A DNA stretch of 29,868 nucleotides from CAZMCH01 sp964564735 (GTDB taxonomy: Bacteria > Poribacteria > DTPJ01): NCBI GenBank assembly GCA_964564735.1, contig CAZMCH010000049.1:1-29868 (forward strand), given 5' to 3'. Positions 1 through 8,273 of the stretch are shown here, one piece after another. A program made the translations under genes and the position numbers. The notes beneath the pieces were generated by a model. The model was not told the origin of the DNA and did not search any database. It saw only the letters and a list, made by a program, of their open reading frames with translations. Positions within the stretch are counted from its first letter, which is position 1; each line of letters starts with the position of its first letter.

Positions 1-70
1 TTTGAAAAAGTTTTCAAAGGTAGAGATTATTTAAATGTCCGAACTTATGTCTGATATTCACATTCCATTA

Positions 71-99
71 TTGACATATAACTCTTTTTCTTATAATAT
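71..99 (+). promoter_or_regulatory. Candidate sigma70-type promoter
   Basis: A perfect TTGACA lies at 71-76. It is followed by TATAAT at 92-97 (15-nt spacer) or TAATAT at 94-99 (17-nt spacer). This would drive the methyltransferase at 273 through an untranslated leader of about 165 nt. The -35 box is strong, but the spacer is short for the best -10 box, and the background is A+T-rich, so chance occurrence is possible. Confidence 0.4.
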
Positions 100-198
100 T
101 TAAATTAATTTATGAAATGTATTTTTTTATTGTCTAGGAAATTATATATTTTGTATTAATCCAAGAAGACCATTCACTTCTTTATGTGTAACATCCTG

Positions 199-240
199 CT
201 GTCATTCTGGGCGAAGCGAAAAATCTTTTTTATAAGATTT
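199..240. repeat. Palindromic repeat-like segment in leader
   Basis: The segment carries CATTCTGGGCGAAGCGAA followed by AAATCTT (221-227) and AAGATTT (234-240), a perfect 7-bp stem with a 6-nt loop. Sequences of the form CATTCTGAGCGAAGCGAA followed by AATCT are familiar to me as a dispersed intergenic repeat in many bacterial genomes. Only one copy is in this window, so repetitiveness is inferred. It could also work as an attenuator in the methyltransferase leader. Confidence 0.35.
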
Positions 241-272
241 AAAGAAAATTGTGACTCGGAGGATACCTTAAA

Positions 273-815
273 ATGGCAGAAAGCCAATCGAAGATTAGGT
301 TTAATTTGATGTCTTTTGCTTTCTCAATAAGAGATTTTCTATTTCCAAGAGACAATATACTCGATGAAGTTGGAATAAAAAATGGTGATTTTGTTCTTGA
401 CTTTGGATGTGGTTCTGGAAGTTATATTGTTCCACTTGCAGAAATGGTCGGTAATTCGGGACGAATATATGCCTTAGATATGAATCCATTGGCAATTGAA
501 AATGGACGCAAGATAGTATCAAAGAACCGCTTACTTAATGTTCAATTTATACTTTCGGATTGCGACACGATTCTACCTAATGGTTGCCTTGATATTGTGC
601 TTATGTATGATGTTTTGCATGATATAGATGATGCAAAACCGATATTATATGAGATGCATCGATTACTTAAGCCAAATGGAATATTATCATGTTCGGATCA
701 TCACCTTAGTCGTAATGAAATAGTTTCTATTATGACCCAAAGTATTTTATTTGAATTGTCAAAAGAAGGAAAAAATACTTTTAGCTTCTCAAAAGTTAAG
801 GAATCTGCAATATAA
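273..815 (+). CDS. Class I SAM-dependent methyltransferase
   Basis: A 180-residue protein with the Rossmann-type SAM-binding fold. Motif I is VLDFGCGSG at residues 41-49. The acidic end of strand 2 is YALDMNP, motif II is in ILSDCDTILP, and motif IV/post-motif is DIVLMYDVLHDIDD. The LLKPNGILSCSDHH segment is the usual motif VI region. The size and pattern fit the UbiE/Methyltransf_11 group, but the substrate cannot be read from the sequence. GGAGGA lies 9 nt before the ATG. It stands alone on the plus strand, 148 nt before the epimerase, and may or may not share a transcript with it. There is no signal peptide, so it should be cytoplasmic. Confidence 0.8.
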   Translation: MAESQSKIRFNLMSFAFSIRDFLFPRDNILDEVGIKNGDFVLDFGCGSGSYIVPLAEMVGNSGRIYALDMNPLAIENGRKIVSKNRLLNVQFILSDCDTILPNGCLDIVLMYDVLHDIDDAKPILYEMHRLLKPNGILSCSDHHLSRNEIVSIMTQSILFELSKEGKNTFSFSKVKESAI

Positions 816-963
816 CATTAAGTTTTGGGCAAAACACAGAGGCAAATTAATAATCAACCTGAAATTCATTGAAATTCTAATAATAATATAATATAATTGC
901 TTCGTCTAAGTTATACAATGAAATTAATAATATAAACAAATTATGAAGATAATGGAGGCAAAA

Positions 964-1806
964 ATGGCTAAATATGGTATAAACCTTTTGTTATGGTCAG
1001 GCTCATTTAATAATGATGCGTTGCCATTAATAAAAAAAGTCGCTGATTTCGGTTTTGATGGTGTAGAAATTCCTATATTTGATCCTGCTCAGGTTGATAT
1101 AAAGGCGACAAATAACGCTTTAAAGTCGGCTGGACTAGAATGCACGACTTGTGCAATACTCGGTGATGATCGGGATATTATAAGTGATGATCCTGCGATT
1201 CGTAATAGCGCAAAAAAGTATATGAAAGAATCAATAGACATAAGTGACGCCCTAAATGCAAGAGTCTTTTGCGGACCACTTTATAGTGCAGTTGGAAAGC
1301 TAGTAGGTAGAGGGCGCACAGACGAGGAATGGAAATTGGCTGTTGATGGATTGAGTGAGATTGCAGAATATGCAGGCAAGAAGAACGTCGTTCTTGCTAT
1401 GGAGCCATTGAATAGATTTGAAACATACTTCATTAATATAGCAGAAGATATGGTTAAGCTTGTAAAAGAAATTAATCATCCGAATATGAAAGTTCATCTT
1501 GATACTTTTCACATGAATATTGAGGAAAAAAGCCTTTATAAAGCGATAAAAAATACAGGTGAATATCTTGCCCATGTTCATACATGCGAAAACGATAGAG
1601 GGACTCCCGGTAGTGGAAATGTTGACTGGGATGGCGTATTCAAGGCTTTGCATGAGATAAACTATAATGGCTGGCTGGTTATTGAGTCATTTGTCCCTGC
1701 TATTGAAGCTATTGCAAAAGCGGCAGCTATATGGCGTGAACTTGAGCCGGGCGGGGCAGATGAAATAGCGAAAAACGGGCTTGCCTTCAATAAAAGCAGA
1801 ATGTAA
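964..1806 (+). CDS. D-tagatose/D-psicose 3-epimerase family sugar isomerase
   Basis: A TIM-barrel AP-endonuclease-2-like protein of 280 residues. The first in-frame ATG is at 943, but the ATG at 964 has GGAGG (954-958) five bases upstream and gives the family-typical N-terminus MAKYGINLLLW. The four metal ligands of D-tagatose 3-epimerase have equivalents here: E147 (in AMEPLN), D180 (in VHLDTFHM), H206 (in AHVHTCEN) and E241 (in VIESFVP). Substrate-contact residues E153, H183 and R212 (ENDRGTPG) are also present. The protein is therefore probably an active Mn/Co-dependent ketose 3-epimerase. The natural sugar is unknown; D-allulose, D-tagatose or a related ketose is an inference from the family. 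No other sugar gene shares its strand. Confidence 0.85.
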   Translation: MAKYGINLLLWSGSFNNDALPLIKKVADFGFDGVEIPIFDPAQVDIKATNNALKSAGLECTTCAILGDDRDIISDDPAIRNSAKKYMKESIDISDALNARVFCGPLYSAVGKLVGRGRTDEEWKLAVDGLSEIAEYAGKKNVVLAMEPLNRFETYFINIAEDMVKLVKEINHPNMKVHLDTFHMNIEEKSLYKAIKNTGEYLAHVHTCENDRGTPGSGNVDWDGVFKALHEINYNGWLVIESFVPAIEAIAKAAAIWRELEPGGADEIAKNGLAFNKSRM

Positions 1807-1818
1807 ATGAATTTATAA

Positions 1819-1843
1819 TGGGTTGGGAATATCACCCAACCCA
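1819..1843. terminator. Bidirectional hairpin terminator between convergent genes
   Basis: A perfect 9-bp inverted repeat TGGGTTGGG (1819-1827) / CCCAACCCA (1835-1843) encloses a 7-nt loop. It lies 12 bp after the epimerase stop and about 83 bp beyond the end of the convergent fucosidase gene. The flanks are A/T-rich but have no long T-run, so termination strength is uncertain. Its position between two convergent genes supports a shared terminator. Confidence 0.65.
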
Positions 1844-1926
1844 AACTATATCATTTATTTCGCTTCTATTGCTTGACCAACGATAACAAAGCCATCATTT
1901 GCAATATAAATAAAGTAATTTGCTTA

Positions 1927-3237
1927 TCATTCAAAACTGATCAACTTAAAAACGTAGGCATGTTGATCAGAAATATCATCGGGTATGTTTATTTTCACTT
2001 TTCCGTCATTATATTGCCATGTTATTTTCTCTTTTTTACCCAAAAAACTTATCTCACTATTCTCACTAACTTTTGGTGCGGTTAATACTAACTCAAATTT
2101 GGGCTTCTCTAGACAGATTGCATAAATATCATTTCCCTTGCGTGTATATCTGATATTTTCACCCTCAGTTGTCTCTCTCCAAACCCTTGTGCCATGTATG
2201 GCTTCGGAGTTTATCGCCATCCAGTCACCGATCTCTTTTAGACGTGATAGTGAAGTTGGTGGGAGTTCGCCATCAGGCTGAGGACCTATATTTAAGAGTA
2301 GGTTTCCACCTTTTGAAACAACGTTTATAAGCAGATGAATCAAGTCCTTTGTTGATTTATAGACATCATCAGGCTTATATGACCATTGAGTTCCCATAGT
2401 TAGACAGCTTTCCCAAACATAATCCAATGGCTTATCTGGAACTTCCTGCTCTGGTGTGCGATAGTTCTCATATTTTCCACCAACTGTGCGATCAACAATA
2501 ATAAGATTAGGCTGATGTTTGCGTGCCATCTCTGCAATCTTATCCATTTGAATATCTTGATCTGGTGGACGAACTTGACCCGCATCTAGCCAGAGAATAT
2601 CAGCAGGACCATATTCTGTCATAAGTTCCTCTATCTGCCCATAAACGAATTTGACGAATTTATCCCATCTTTCGGGATTTTCATGTGTGTTATAGTTGGG
2701 ATTACGGGTTTTTGCTGGTGCATCAGGACTCCAATAATAAGGGCTGTTCCAATCTGCTTTTGAAAAATAAACGCCTATGCCAAAGCCTTCTGAACGAAAT
2801 GTCCTGAAAACTTCCTTTGCAACATTTGCTCTTGGGTCTTTGCTAAATGGGCAATTTGGAGATGTGATCTTGTAATCGGTTAGTTTTGTGTCGAACATAC
2901 AAAAGCCGTCATGGTGTTTAGTTGTAAATACAACATATTTCATGCCTGCATATTTTGCAGAATCAGCCCATTTCTGAGGATCAAATTTAGTAGGATTAAA
3001 GGTCTCATTGAGTTTCCAATAATCACGTTTGAACCATTCCATATCTTTGTTTCGGTCTGTCCATGCTTTTAGGTCATCTGGTCTTGCCCATTCGTCAACC
3101 TCAACGAGAGGCCAAGACTCTATACATCCCCATTGTGAATATATTCCCCAATGAATAAATAAACCAAATTTCATGTCTTGAAACCATTCTAGTTTTTCTG
3201 CAAGACGCTTATCAAGGTAATCGTTGTCAATAGACAT
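1927..3237 (-). CDS. Alpha-L-fucosidase, GH29 family
   Basis: A 436-residue glycoside hydrolase that should release terminal alpha-L-fucose with retention of configuration. GH29 landmarks are in order: KFGLFIHWGIYS near residue 23, KYVVFTTKHHDGF near 100-112, the nucleophile region ADILWLDAG with D218 as the likely nucleophile, and NLLLNIGPQPDGELP near the end of the catalytic barrel. A short beta-sandwich tail follows. There is no signal peptide, so it appears cytoplasmic and would act on imported oligosaccharides, unlike many secreted fucosidases. AAGGAG precedes the ATG. It is the last gene of the minus-strand cluster, 12 nt after the TPR lipoprotein, and may be co-transcribed with it. No fucose isomerase, kinase or permease is in the window. 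Confidence 0.9.
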   Translation of the reverse strand: MSIDNDYLDKRLAEKLEWFQDMKFGLFIHWGIYSQWGCIESWPLVEVDEWARPDDLKAWTDRNKDMEWFKRDYWKLNETFNPTKFDPQKWADSAKYAGMKYVVFTTKHHDGFCMFDTKLTDYKITSPNCPFSKDPRANVAKEVFRTFRSEGFGIGVYFSKADWNSPYYWSPDAPAKTRNPNYNTHENPERWDKFVKFVYGQIEELMTEYGPADILWLDAGQVRPPDQDIQMDKIAEMARKHQPNLIIVDRTVGGKYENYRTPEQEVPDKPLDYVWESCLTMGTQWSYKPDDVYKSTKDLIHLLINVVSKGGNLLLNIGPQPDGELPPTSLSRLKEIGDWMAINSEAIHGTRVWRETTEGENIRYTRKGNDIYAICLEKPKFELVLTAPKVSENSEISFLGKKEKITWQYNDGKVKINIPDDISDQHAYVFKLISFE

Positions 3238-3249
3238 ATTTAACTCCTT

Positions 3250-4386
3250 TTATTTAAGTTCGTATTCTGCTTGTTCATTAATCGGATCAATTTCAAGGGC
3301 TTTTAGATATGCTTCTTTTGACTTTTGAATATTGCCTAGCTGACGATAAATATCGCCCATATCCACCCAAATATGCGGATCATCAGGTATTAATTTTGAC
3401 AATCTCTCATAAGCGTTTATTGCATCAGAGAAATTGTTTTGTCTTAAATATAAATAAGCTAATTCCGTCCATGATTTCGCATCGTTTTCATTCTTTTTTA
3501 GATATTCAGTGAAATATTTGACAGCATCATCATATCTATTTAGCTTTGCATAGCAAAAACCTATAAGATAACCAATATTTTCATAACTGGGATCGATCTT
3601 GCTGACAATCTCTAATTCTAGCATAGCCTCTTTATACATACCTTTATTAATATCTCTAACTGCCCTAAGATAGTTTCTTTTGAATAATATATCTTCTGAT
3701 AAATTTTCAGGCGGGTCCTGAAACCAATTTGTTTCCTTTATCATAATGCCTGTTCTTTTGACTAAAACATCATCATATTCAACCCATCCGAGTATCTTAT
3801 CTATCAATTCATAGTAGAATTTACCATCTGGTTTTTGGCTAACATTTGCTATTGGCTCAACAGATATTGCTATAATTTCCCCAGATTCAGGGTCGGCTAT
3901 TATATTGACGTATTTAACAACGGTCAACACTTCTCCCGCAAAGATCGGTTTGTCTTTTATGAAGGATATTTCAGCAGTTTTATTATCCTCATTAATGGAC
4001 TTTATTTTTCCTATTTCAATAACAGAACCTTCTGATTGTTTTTCTAAACCCCTTATAGCCTTTGCATTGTCATCAACCATCATCATATCAAACCATGGGT
4101 CATTTACAGATGCAACGACTGTTTTATTATTAACTTTTGTAACTATAGCTTCTACTATATTATCTTTTATCATGCCAAGCTCTTCATTAGTTATAGGATG
4201 AGTGATTGTTTTTTGACGGGAGATCATCAGTTTTTGTCCATTTTTAATTTTAACATCAGTCTCTGGTTGGATAACGAGTTTGTTATTTTCGAGATAGACG
4301 ATCCTACCTTGCCATGATGGAGCGCAACCTATAATAAAAAATAATATTAAGCAGATTATTGATTGACTAATTTTCCAAAAACCCAT
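3250..4386 (-). CDS. TPR-repeat lipoprotein with FlgT-like N-terminal region
   Basis: A 378-residue protein with a lipoprotein signal peptide (hydrophobic stretch to IIGC, lipid-anchored Cys21). The N-terminal half has two beta-rich segments, one with TNEELGMIKDNIVEAIVTKV and one with IADPESGEIIA. They resemble the C-terminal domain of the flagellar T-ring protein FlgT, though this match is weak. The C-terminal half has about four tetratricopeptide repeats ending in EAYLKALEIDPINEQAEYEL, a scaffold for protein contacts. Its start lies inside the end of the PEGA gene (31-nt overlap), implying translational coupling. It is likely an envelope lipoprotein working with its two upstream neighbours; no flagellar genes are nearby. 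Confidence 0.75.
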   Translation of the reverse strand: MGFWKISQSIICLILFFIIGCAPSWQGRIVYLENNKLVIQPETDVKIKNGQKLMISRQKTITHPITNEELGMIKDNIVEAIVTKVNNKTVVASVNDPWFDMMMVDDNAKAIRGLEKQSEGSVIEIGKIKSINEDNKTAEISFIKDKPIFAGEVLTVVKYVNIIADPESGEIIAISVEPIANVSQKPDGKFYYELIDKILGWVEYDDVLVKRTGIMIKETNWFQDPPENLSEDILFKRNYLRAVRDINKGMYKEAMLELEIVSKIDPSYENIGYLIGFCYAKLNRYDDAVKYFTEYLKKNENDAKSWTELAYLYLRQNNFSDAINAYERLSKLIPDDPHIWVDMGDIYRQLGNIQKSKEAYLKALEIDPINEQAEYELK

Positions 4387-5837
4387 GATAATTCATTTTC
4401 CTTAACATTAACCTTGCCATTCCAATCATCAAAACCAGCCTTTGATAATCTGACCGAGTATTCACCTATCGGCAAGCCGTATAAAAAGAAGGGAGTTTTG
4501 CCTTTTAGTTCATCATTCAAATAGACATCAGCATCAGAAGGATCAGAAGATATTGCAAGAGAGCCTTTTTTTTCTAATAATCTGACTTTGATTTCCTTTT
4601 CCTGCCCTCTTTCTATCAATACAGTTATGGTTTTATCCGAGTATTTATCTTTGCTAAATCTAACTTGATGTGAACCAATAGGAAGTCTGTTTGTGTTTAA
4701 TGGTGTATTACCTGCCAACTTACCATTAATAAAAACTCTGGCGTTAGNNNNNNNNNNGTTAGACGGAATAGATAATAGCTTTACAGTTCCACCAAGAACA
4801 AAATCTGCTAATGCTTCTTTATTACTTATAATATCAATTCTCTTTGATATAGTATCAAATTCAGGTATACTGACACGAACTTCCCTATTTCCGGGGGTAA
4901 TTTTTGTTAGTATTAGCGGAGTTTGACCCTTTTCTATGCCATCAAGATAGACTAATGCCCCTTGTGGTTCTGAGATAATTTTAAGACTACCGGGTGCAGG
5001 AGCAGAAACTAAGTCAATCTGAACATCGGCTATATTGTCTTTTACAGAAAAAACCTTGTCTATTCCATGAATGACTATACCTTCATTAGATAACTTGACA
5101 TTTATTTCTCTATCAAGATATTCCTCTTTGGCAAGTTTTAGGTTTATGTCCTTATCAAGTGATATTTTGAGAGATATAGGTGTTTTTCCTTCTGGATTTC
5201 CTGAAATATAGACTATCGCTTCTGATGGGTTTGAATTGATATTTATGGTTATATCTGCTTTTTCCAATTCAACTTCAATGCGATTATCTTCACCTTTATA
5301 AACTTTTATATCTAATGTTTTTGATAAAAAATAGTCTTTTGATATTGTAAGATTATGATCGCCAGTGATGACGTTGTTTAGTTTAAGCGGGGTAACACCG
5401 ACTCTCTTATTATCGAGGTAAACTTTTGCTCCACCGGGATTCGAAATAACAGTGAGAGTATCAACAAGACTTGCTTTTGTTTCGTTAAATGCAGATATTA
5501 TCTTTAATGAGTATATTTTCGGATCAAGAGTCAATTCAGGATCGAGATTTATCGCCTTTGCAAACTCAACAACCGCATCTATTCTTTTATTATTCGCCAT
5601 ATAAGCAAATCCAAGATAAAGATGGGCTTTTACCATATCAGAGACTTCACTCAAACCAAATTCAATAGCCTTTTTAAGTTCAGATATGGCTTTATCAAAA
5701 TCTGCATCTTTGCTATATGCCTTTATGCCTCTTTCGAGATATGCTTTGCCATCATCAGCAAGGCACTGAGTCGTCATAAGTGCAAATATTATTAACAAAA
5801 TCAGGTTACATGCCTTGTTGTCTTTTAAATCTGTCAT
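4356..5837 (-). CDS. PEGA-domain surface protein (assembly gap inside)
   Basis: About 493 residues as drawn. There is an N-terminal signal sequence (hydrophobic stretch NLILLIIFALMTTQCLA) and a short TPR-like helical region (about 30-120). Five PEGA repeats follow, each with the pattern S-x-P-x-x-A-x-V-Y then G-x-T-P: SNPGGAKVYLD, SNPSEAIVYIS, SEPQGALVYLD, SIPSN..ARVFIN and SDPSDADVYLN. PEGA repeats are found in S-layer-type and other cell-surface proteins. The fourth repeat is interrupted by ten Ns (4748-4757) that add about five spurious residues, so true length is probably near 488. It overlaps the LPP20 gene upstream by 32 nt and the TPR lipoprotein gene downstream by 31 nt, so the three are probably made together. 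The ribosome binding site is weak. Confidence 0.8.
   Translation of the reverse strand: MTDLKDNKACNLILLIIFALMTTQCLADDGKAYLERGIKAYSKDADFDKAISELKKAIEFGLSEVSDMVKAHLYLGFAYMANNKRIDAVVEFAKAINLDPELTLDPKIYSLKIISAFNETKASLVDTLTVISNPGGAKVYLDNKRVGVTPLKLNNVITGDHNLTISKDYFLSKTLDIKVYKGEDNRIEVELEKADITININSNPSEAIVYISGNPEGKTPISLKISLDKDINLKLAKEEYLDREINVKLSNEGIVIHGIDKVFSVKDNIADVQIDLVSAPAPGSLKIISEPQGALVYLDGIEKGQTPLILTKITPGNREVRVSIPEFDTISKRIDIISNKEALADFVLGGTVKLLSIPSNXXXXNARVFINGKLAGNTPLNTNRLPIGSHQVRFSKDKYSDKTITVLIERGQEKEIKVRLLEKKGSLAISSDPSDADVYLNDELKGKTPFFLYGLPIGEYSVRLSKAGFDDWNGKVNVKENELSWVFGKLVNQ
4748..4757. other. Assembly gap (10 N), probably spurious
   Basis: Ten Ns are flanked on both sides by GTTAG (4743-4747 and 4758-4762). 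If the flanks are merged at this 5-base overlap, 15 bases drop out, the reading frame is kept and a canonical PEGA repeat (SIPSNARVFINGK) is restored. The run therefore looks like a fixed placeholder between overlapping contig ends and not missing sequence. Confidence 0.8.
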
Positions 5838-6354
5838 ATTTCTCTACTTCGTCGCTGAGTTCCTTAAAAGCCTGTGAAGCCTTGAAACGATTGTATAATT
5901 CCTGATTAGCTTTGAGCCTTGCCATTAATGCCTTATTTGCTTCACCAATTGGCATCTTCATAAGCACATAGGCTTGATATACATTGCCTTTTTGGGCAAC
6001 TTCCCTTTTTTCCACTTTTGCGCCTGTTATAACTTCTGAAACTATTTGTTTTGAAACGTTTGTAGTCATGGTTGTAAATTCAGGCGTTTCAGCTTCACCA
6101 GTTTCTTCACGAAAACGCTTAAACATTGACATAACCTTTGTTCCAACGGTATTGGCTATCTGATCGCGAGCAAGGGCTGAGGCTTTATCAAGTGCATATT
6201 GCATATTTGATGAACTATCCATCGCTGACGCATAAATATAATCCTCATCATCAGGCGGATTAAGAAACCATTTTGGTCCTGTTGCTTTTCCACCACATCC
6301 AATCAATAAAATAATGACAAACAACAACGCTAAAGCACAAATAAATCTTCTCAT
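5806..6354 (-). CDS. LPP20-family lipoprotein
   Basis: A 182-residue lipoprotein. The signal peptide ends in the lipobox LIGC with Cys20 as the lipid-anchored residue. Just after it comes PKWFLNPPDDEDYIYASAM and then an alanine-rich helix with ALDKASALARDQIAN, the hallmark arrangement of the LPP20 family (PF02169). The C-terminal part (EVITGAKVEKREVAQ, YQAYVLMKMP) matches the family's second strand pair. LPP20 proteins are outer-membrane-associated; some sit with FlgT/FlgP-type proteins, others have no known role. The ATG overlaps the TGA of the moeA fusion gene (ATGA), with AGGGAGGG four bases upstream. It heads the envelope trio, overlapping the PEGA gene by 32 nt. Confidence 0.75.
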   Translation of the reverse strand: MRRFICALALLFVIILLIGCGGKATGPKWFLNPPDDEDYIYASAMDSSSNMQYALDKASALARDQIANTVGTKVMSMFKRFREETGEAETPEFTTMTTNVSKQIVSEVITGAKVEKREVAQKGNVYQAYVLMKMPIGEANKALMARLKANQELYNRFKASQAFKELSDEVEKYDRFKRQQGM

Positions 6355-8273
6355 ATTACCCTCCCTAATATTATTTTACCAGTATCCCTTATATCATACC
6401 CACCTAAAGCCTTAACACGTCTATGAAATTCCTCACTTCTCATGATTTCAAGCATTATGCTTATATTTGAAAGTGATAGGAACTTTTCTGGAATAGCAAG
6501 ATCATAACGTTCCTCTGTTATAGGTATAAAGTCCAGATTCAAAGCCTTTGCAGATGCGTATATACCAAGACCGACATCAGCTATATTGGTATCAACAGCA
6601 GAAGCAACCGCCATGTGAGTATATACCTCCCGATCATATCCTAGTATATCATCTGAAACTAAGCCAAGTTTCTTTAATTCATAATCAAGAAGTATCCTTG
6701 TTCCCGAACCTCTCTGACGATTGCAGAAAGTAATATCTTTGTTCACTAGATCAGACAAGTTTTTTATGCCCTTTGGGTTTCCTTTTTTTACAATTAGACC
6801 TTGTTGTCTATAGGCAAGGTTTATAAGTATTATATTTTCATCAGGCAAAAGTCTTTTGATATATGGGATGTTATATTCACTTGTATCTTCATCTAGCAAA
6901 TGAGTGCCTGCAACATGGGCTTCATGTCTTTTTAATGCTGTTAATCCACCAAGACTGCCAACATGCGCAGATGATATATTTATGTGGGGATATTTTGACT
7001 TGATCTCATCTGCGAGTATATCGAGAGTAATGTCATGACTGCCAATAATAACTATTGAGTTCTCTATTTCATCAATTGTTTTCATTAACTCAATATCAAC
7101 ATGCTCATCAGGCATAAGTCCTTCTGTATTTGCAGATACTCTCAGTATTCCATCTGCCCGAACAAGCGAATTTAGAATGCTTGCGCCTCTTGACAATGGA
7201 ATTATATTGAAATCTGAGTTTTTGTCTTTTTGAGGCATTAATTTTACTCTAATGAATTCTTCATCACCGAGTTTTGACGTTATTTTCCTTGAGACTGATG
7301 CCTTAATTTTTTGTGGAATTGGGGCTGAAATATTAAGCATTTTAAATAATAGGGGTTTCAAGAAACACTCTCCTGCAACAGCCATTGATACAGGATAGCC
7401 CGGTAACCCTAATATTGGCGTTTCATTTACTATACCCAATGCGGTTGGTTTGCCCGGTGATATAGATATTCCATGCACCAAAAGTCTGCCTAGTTCCTCA
7501 ATCGCTGGTGGAATGAAATCTTCACGACCTGCGGATGAGCCTGCGCTTGTTAAAACAATATCGCTTTCTTTTGATGCTTTAAGTATTATAGATTTGATTT
7601 TTTCGTAATCATCCTCAACAATTGACCATCTTTTAGGGTTTCCTCCCCATTCAGTAACCATTGCAGAAAGCATATATGAATTAGAGTCGATTATTTTTCC
7701 TTGCTCTGGTGACTCGCAAGGCTCTATAATTTCATCTCCAGTAGGAATTATAGCGACTACGGGTTTTTTCATCACTTTAACTGTTGTTATTCCACCAGAA
7801 AGTAGTGCAGCTATATCAATTGGTCGTATCCTATGCCCCCTTGTTAATATTAGCTCTGTTGCAACAATATCTTCACCTGCCATTCGGACATGTTCCCAAG
7901 GTATAGCGGGAGAAGTTATTTCTATGGTTTCGCTGTCAAGCTCAACAACATTCTCTATCATGATAACTGCATTAAATTCTGCTGGTATAGGATCGCCTGT
8001 ATCAACGATAGTGAATTGACCTTTGCCTAACCTGATAGGTAACGCAGTAGAGGCTCTGAATGTATCCTCTGCATTTACCGCAACGCCATCCATAGCAGAA
8101 CAATGGTAATGTGGAGAGGATACCTTTGCAAATATTGGTTCTGCGGTTATTCTTCCAAGAGTGTCTTGGGTTGTTAATATCTCTGCTTTATCATATTTTT
8201 TCGTAATATGTCCAAGAAATATCTGTTGCGCTTCTTCAAGAGATTGTTTTTTCAGATATCGTCTTCTTTGCAA
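6351..8273 (-). CDS. MoeA-type molybdopterin molybdotransferase fused to PBP-like domain
   Basis: A 640-residue two-part protein. Residues 1 to about 400 are MoeA: HCSAMDGVAV, TGDEIIEP, TSAGSSAGREDFIP, ISPGKPTALG and GLPGYPVS are the MoeA/MogA-fold signatures. MoeA inserts molybdenum (or tungsten) into adenylated molybdopterin. Residues about 410-640 form a periplasmic-binding-protein-like domain (FCNRQRGSGTRILLDYEL, AVASAVDTNIADVGLG), similar to the LysR-type or molybdate-binding substrate domain. The fusion is known in bacteria and archaea, where the extra domain may sense metal or ligand. The start is TTG with AGGAG six bases upstream, and it overlaps the homocysteine methyltransferase gene by 22 nt. 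No other molybdenum cofactor gene is visible here. Confidence 0.88.
   Translation of the reverse strand: MQRRRYLKKQSLEEAQQIFLGHITKKYDKAEILTTQDTLGRITAEPIFAKVSSPHYHCSAMDGVAVNAEDTFRASTALPIRLGKGQFTIVDTGDPIPAEFNAVIMIENVVELDSETIEITSPAIPWEHVRMAGEDIVATELILTRGHRIRPIDIAALLSGGITTVKVMKKPVVAIIPTGDEIIEPCESPEQGKIIDSNSYMLSAMVTEWGGNPKRWSIVEDDYEKIKSIILKASKESDIVLTSAGSSAGREDFIPPAIEELGRLLVHGISISPGKPTALGIVNETPILGLPGYPVSMAVAGECFLKPLLFKMLNISAPIPQKIKASVSRKITSKLGDEEFIRVKLMPQKDKNSDFNIIPLSRGASILNSLVRADGILRVSANTEGLMPDEHVDIELMKTIDEIENSIVIIGSHDITLDILADEIKSKYPHINISSAHVGSLGGLTALKRHEAHVAGTHLLDEDTSEYNIPYIKRLLPDENIILINLAYRQQGLIVKKGNPKGIKNLSDLVNKDITFCNRQRGSGTRILLDYELKKLGLVSDDILGYDREVYTHMAVASAVDTNIADVGLGIYASAKALNLDFIPITEERYDLAIPEKFLSLSNISIMLEIMRSEEFHRRVKALGGYDIRDTGKIILGRVI

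Larger units (their letters stand above)
1..272. other. Intergenic leader at window start
   Basis: No coding sequence is supported here. The stretch is strongly A+T-rich. It begins with an 8-bp palindrome, TTTGAAAA/TTTTCAAA at 1-18, with a 2-nt loop. It then holds a promoter-like site near 71-99 and a palindromic segment near 199-240, both listed separately, and ends at the ribosome binding site GGAGGA (258-263) of the methyltransferase. The gene upstream of the window is not visible. Confidence 0.6.

Noticed and set aside
943..963. Earlier ATG for the epimerase
   Set aside because: It lacks a ribosome binding site, whereas the ATG at 964 has GGAGG at ideal spacing and gives the family N-terminus.
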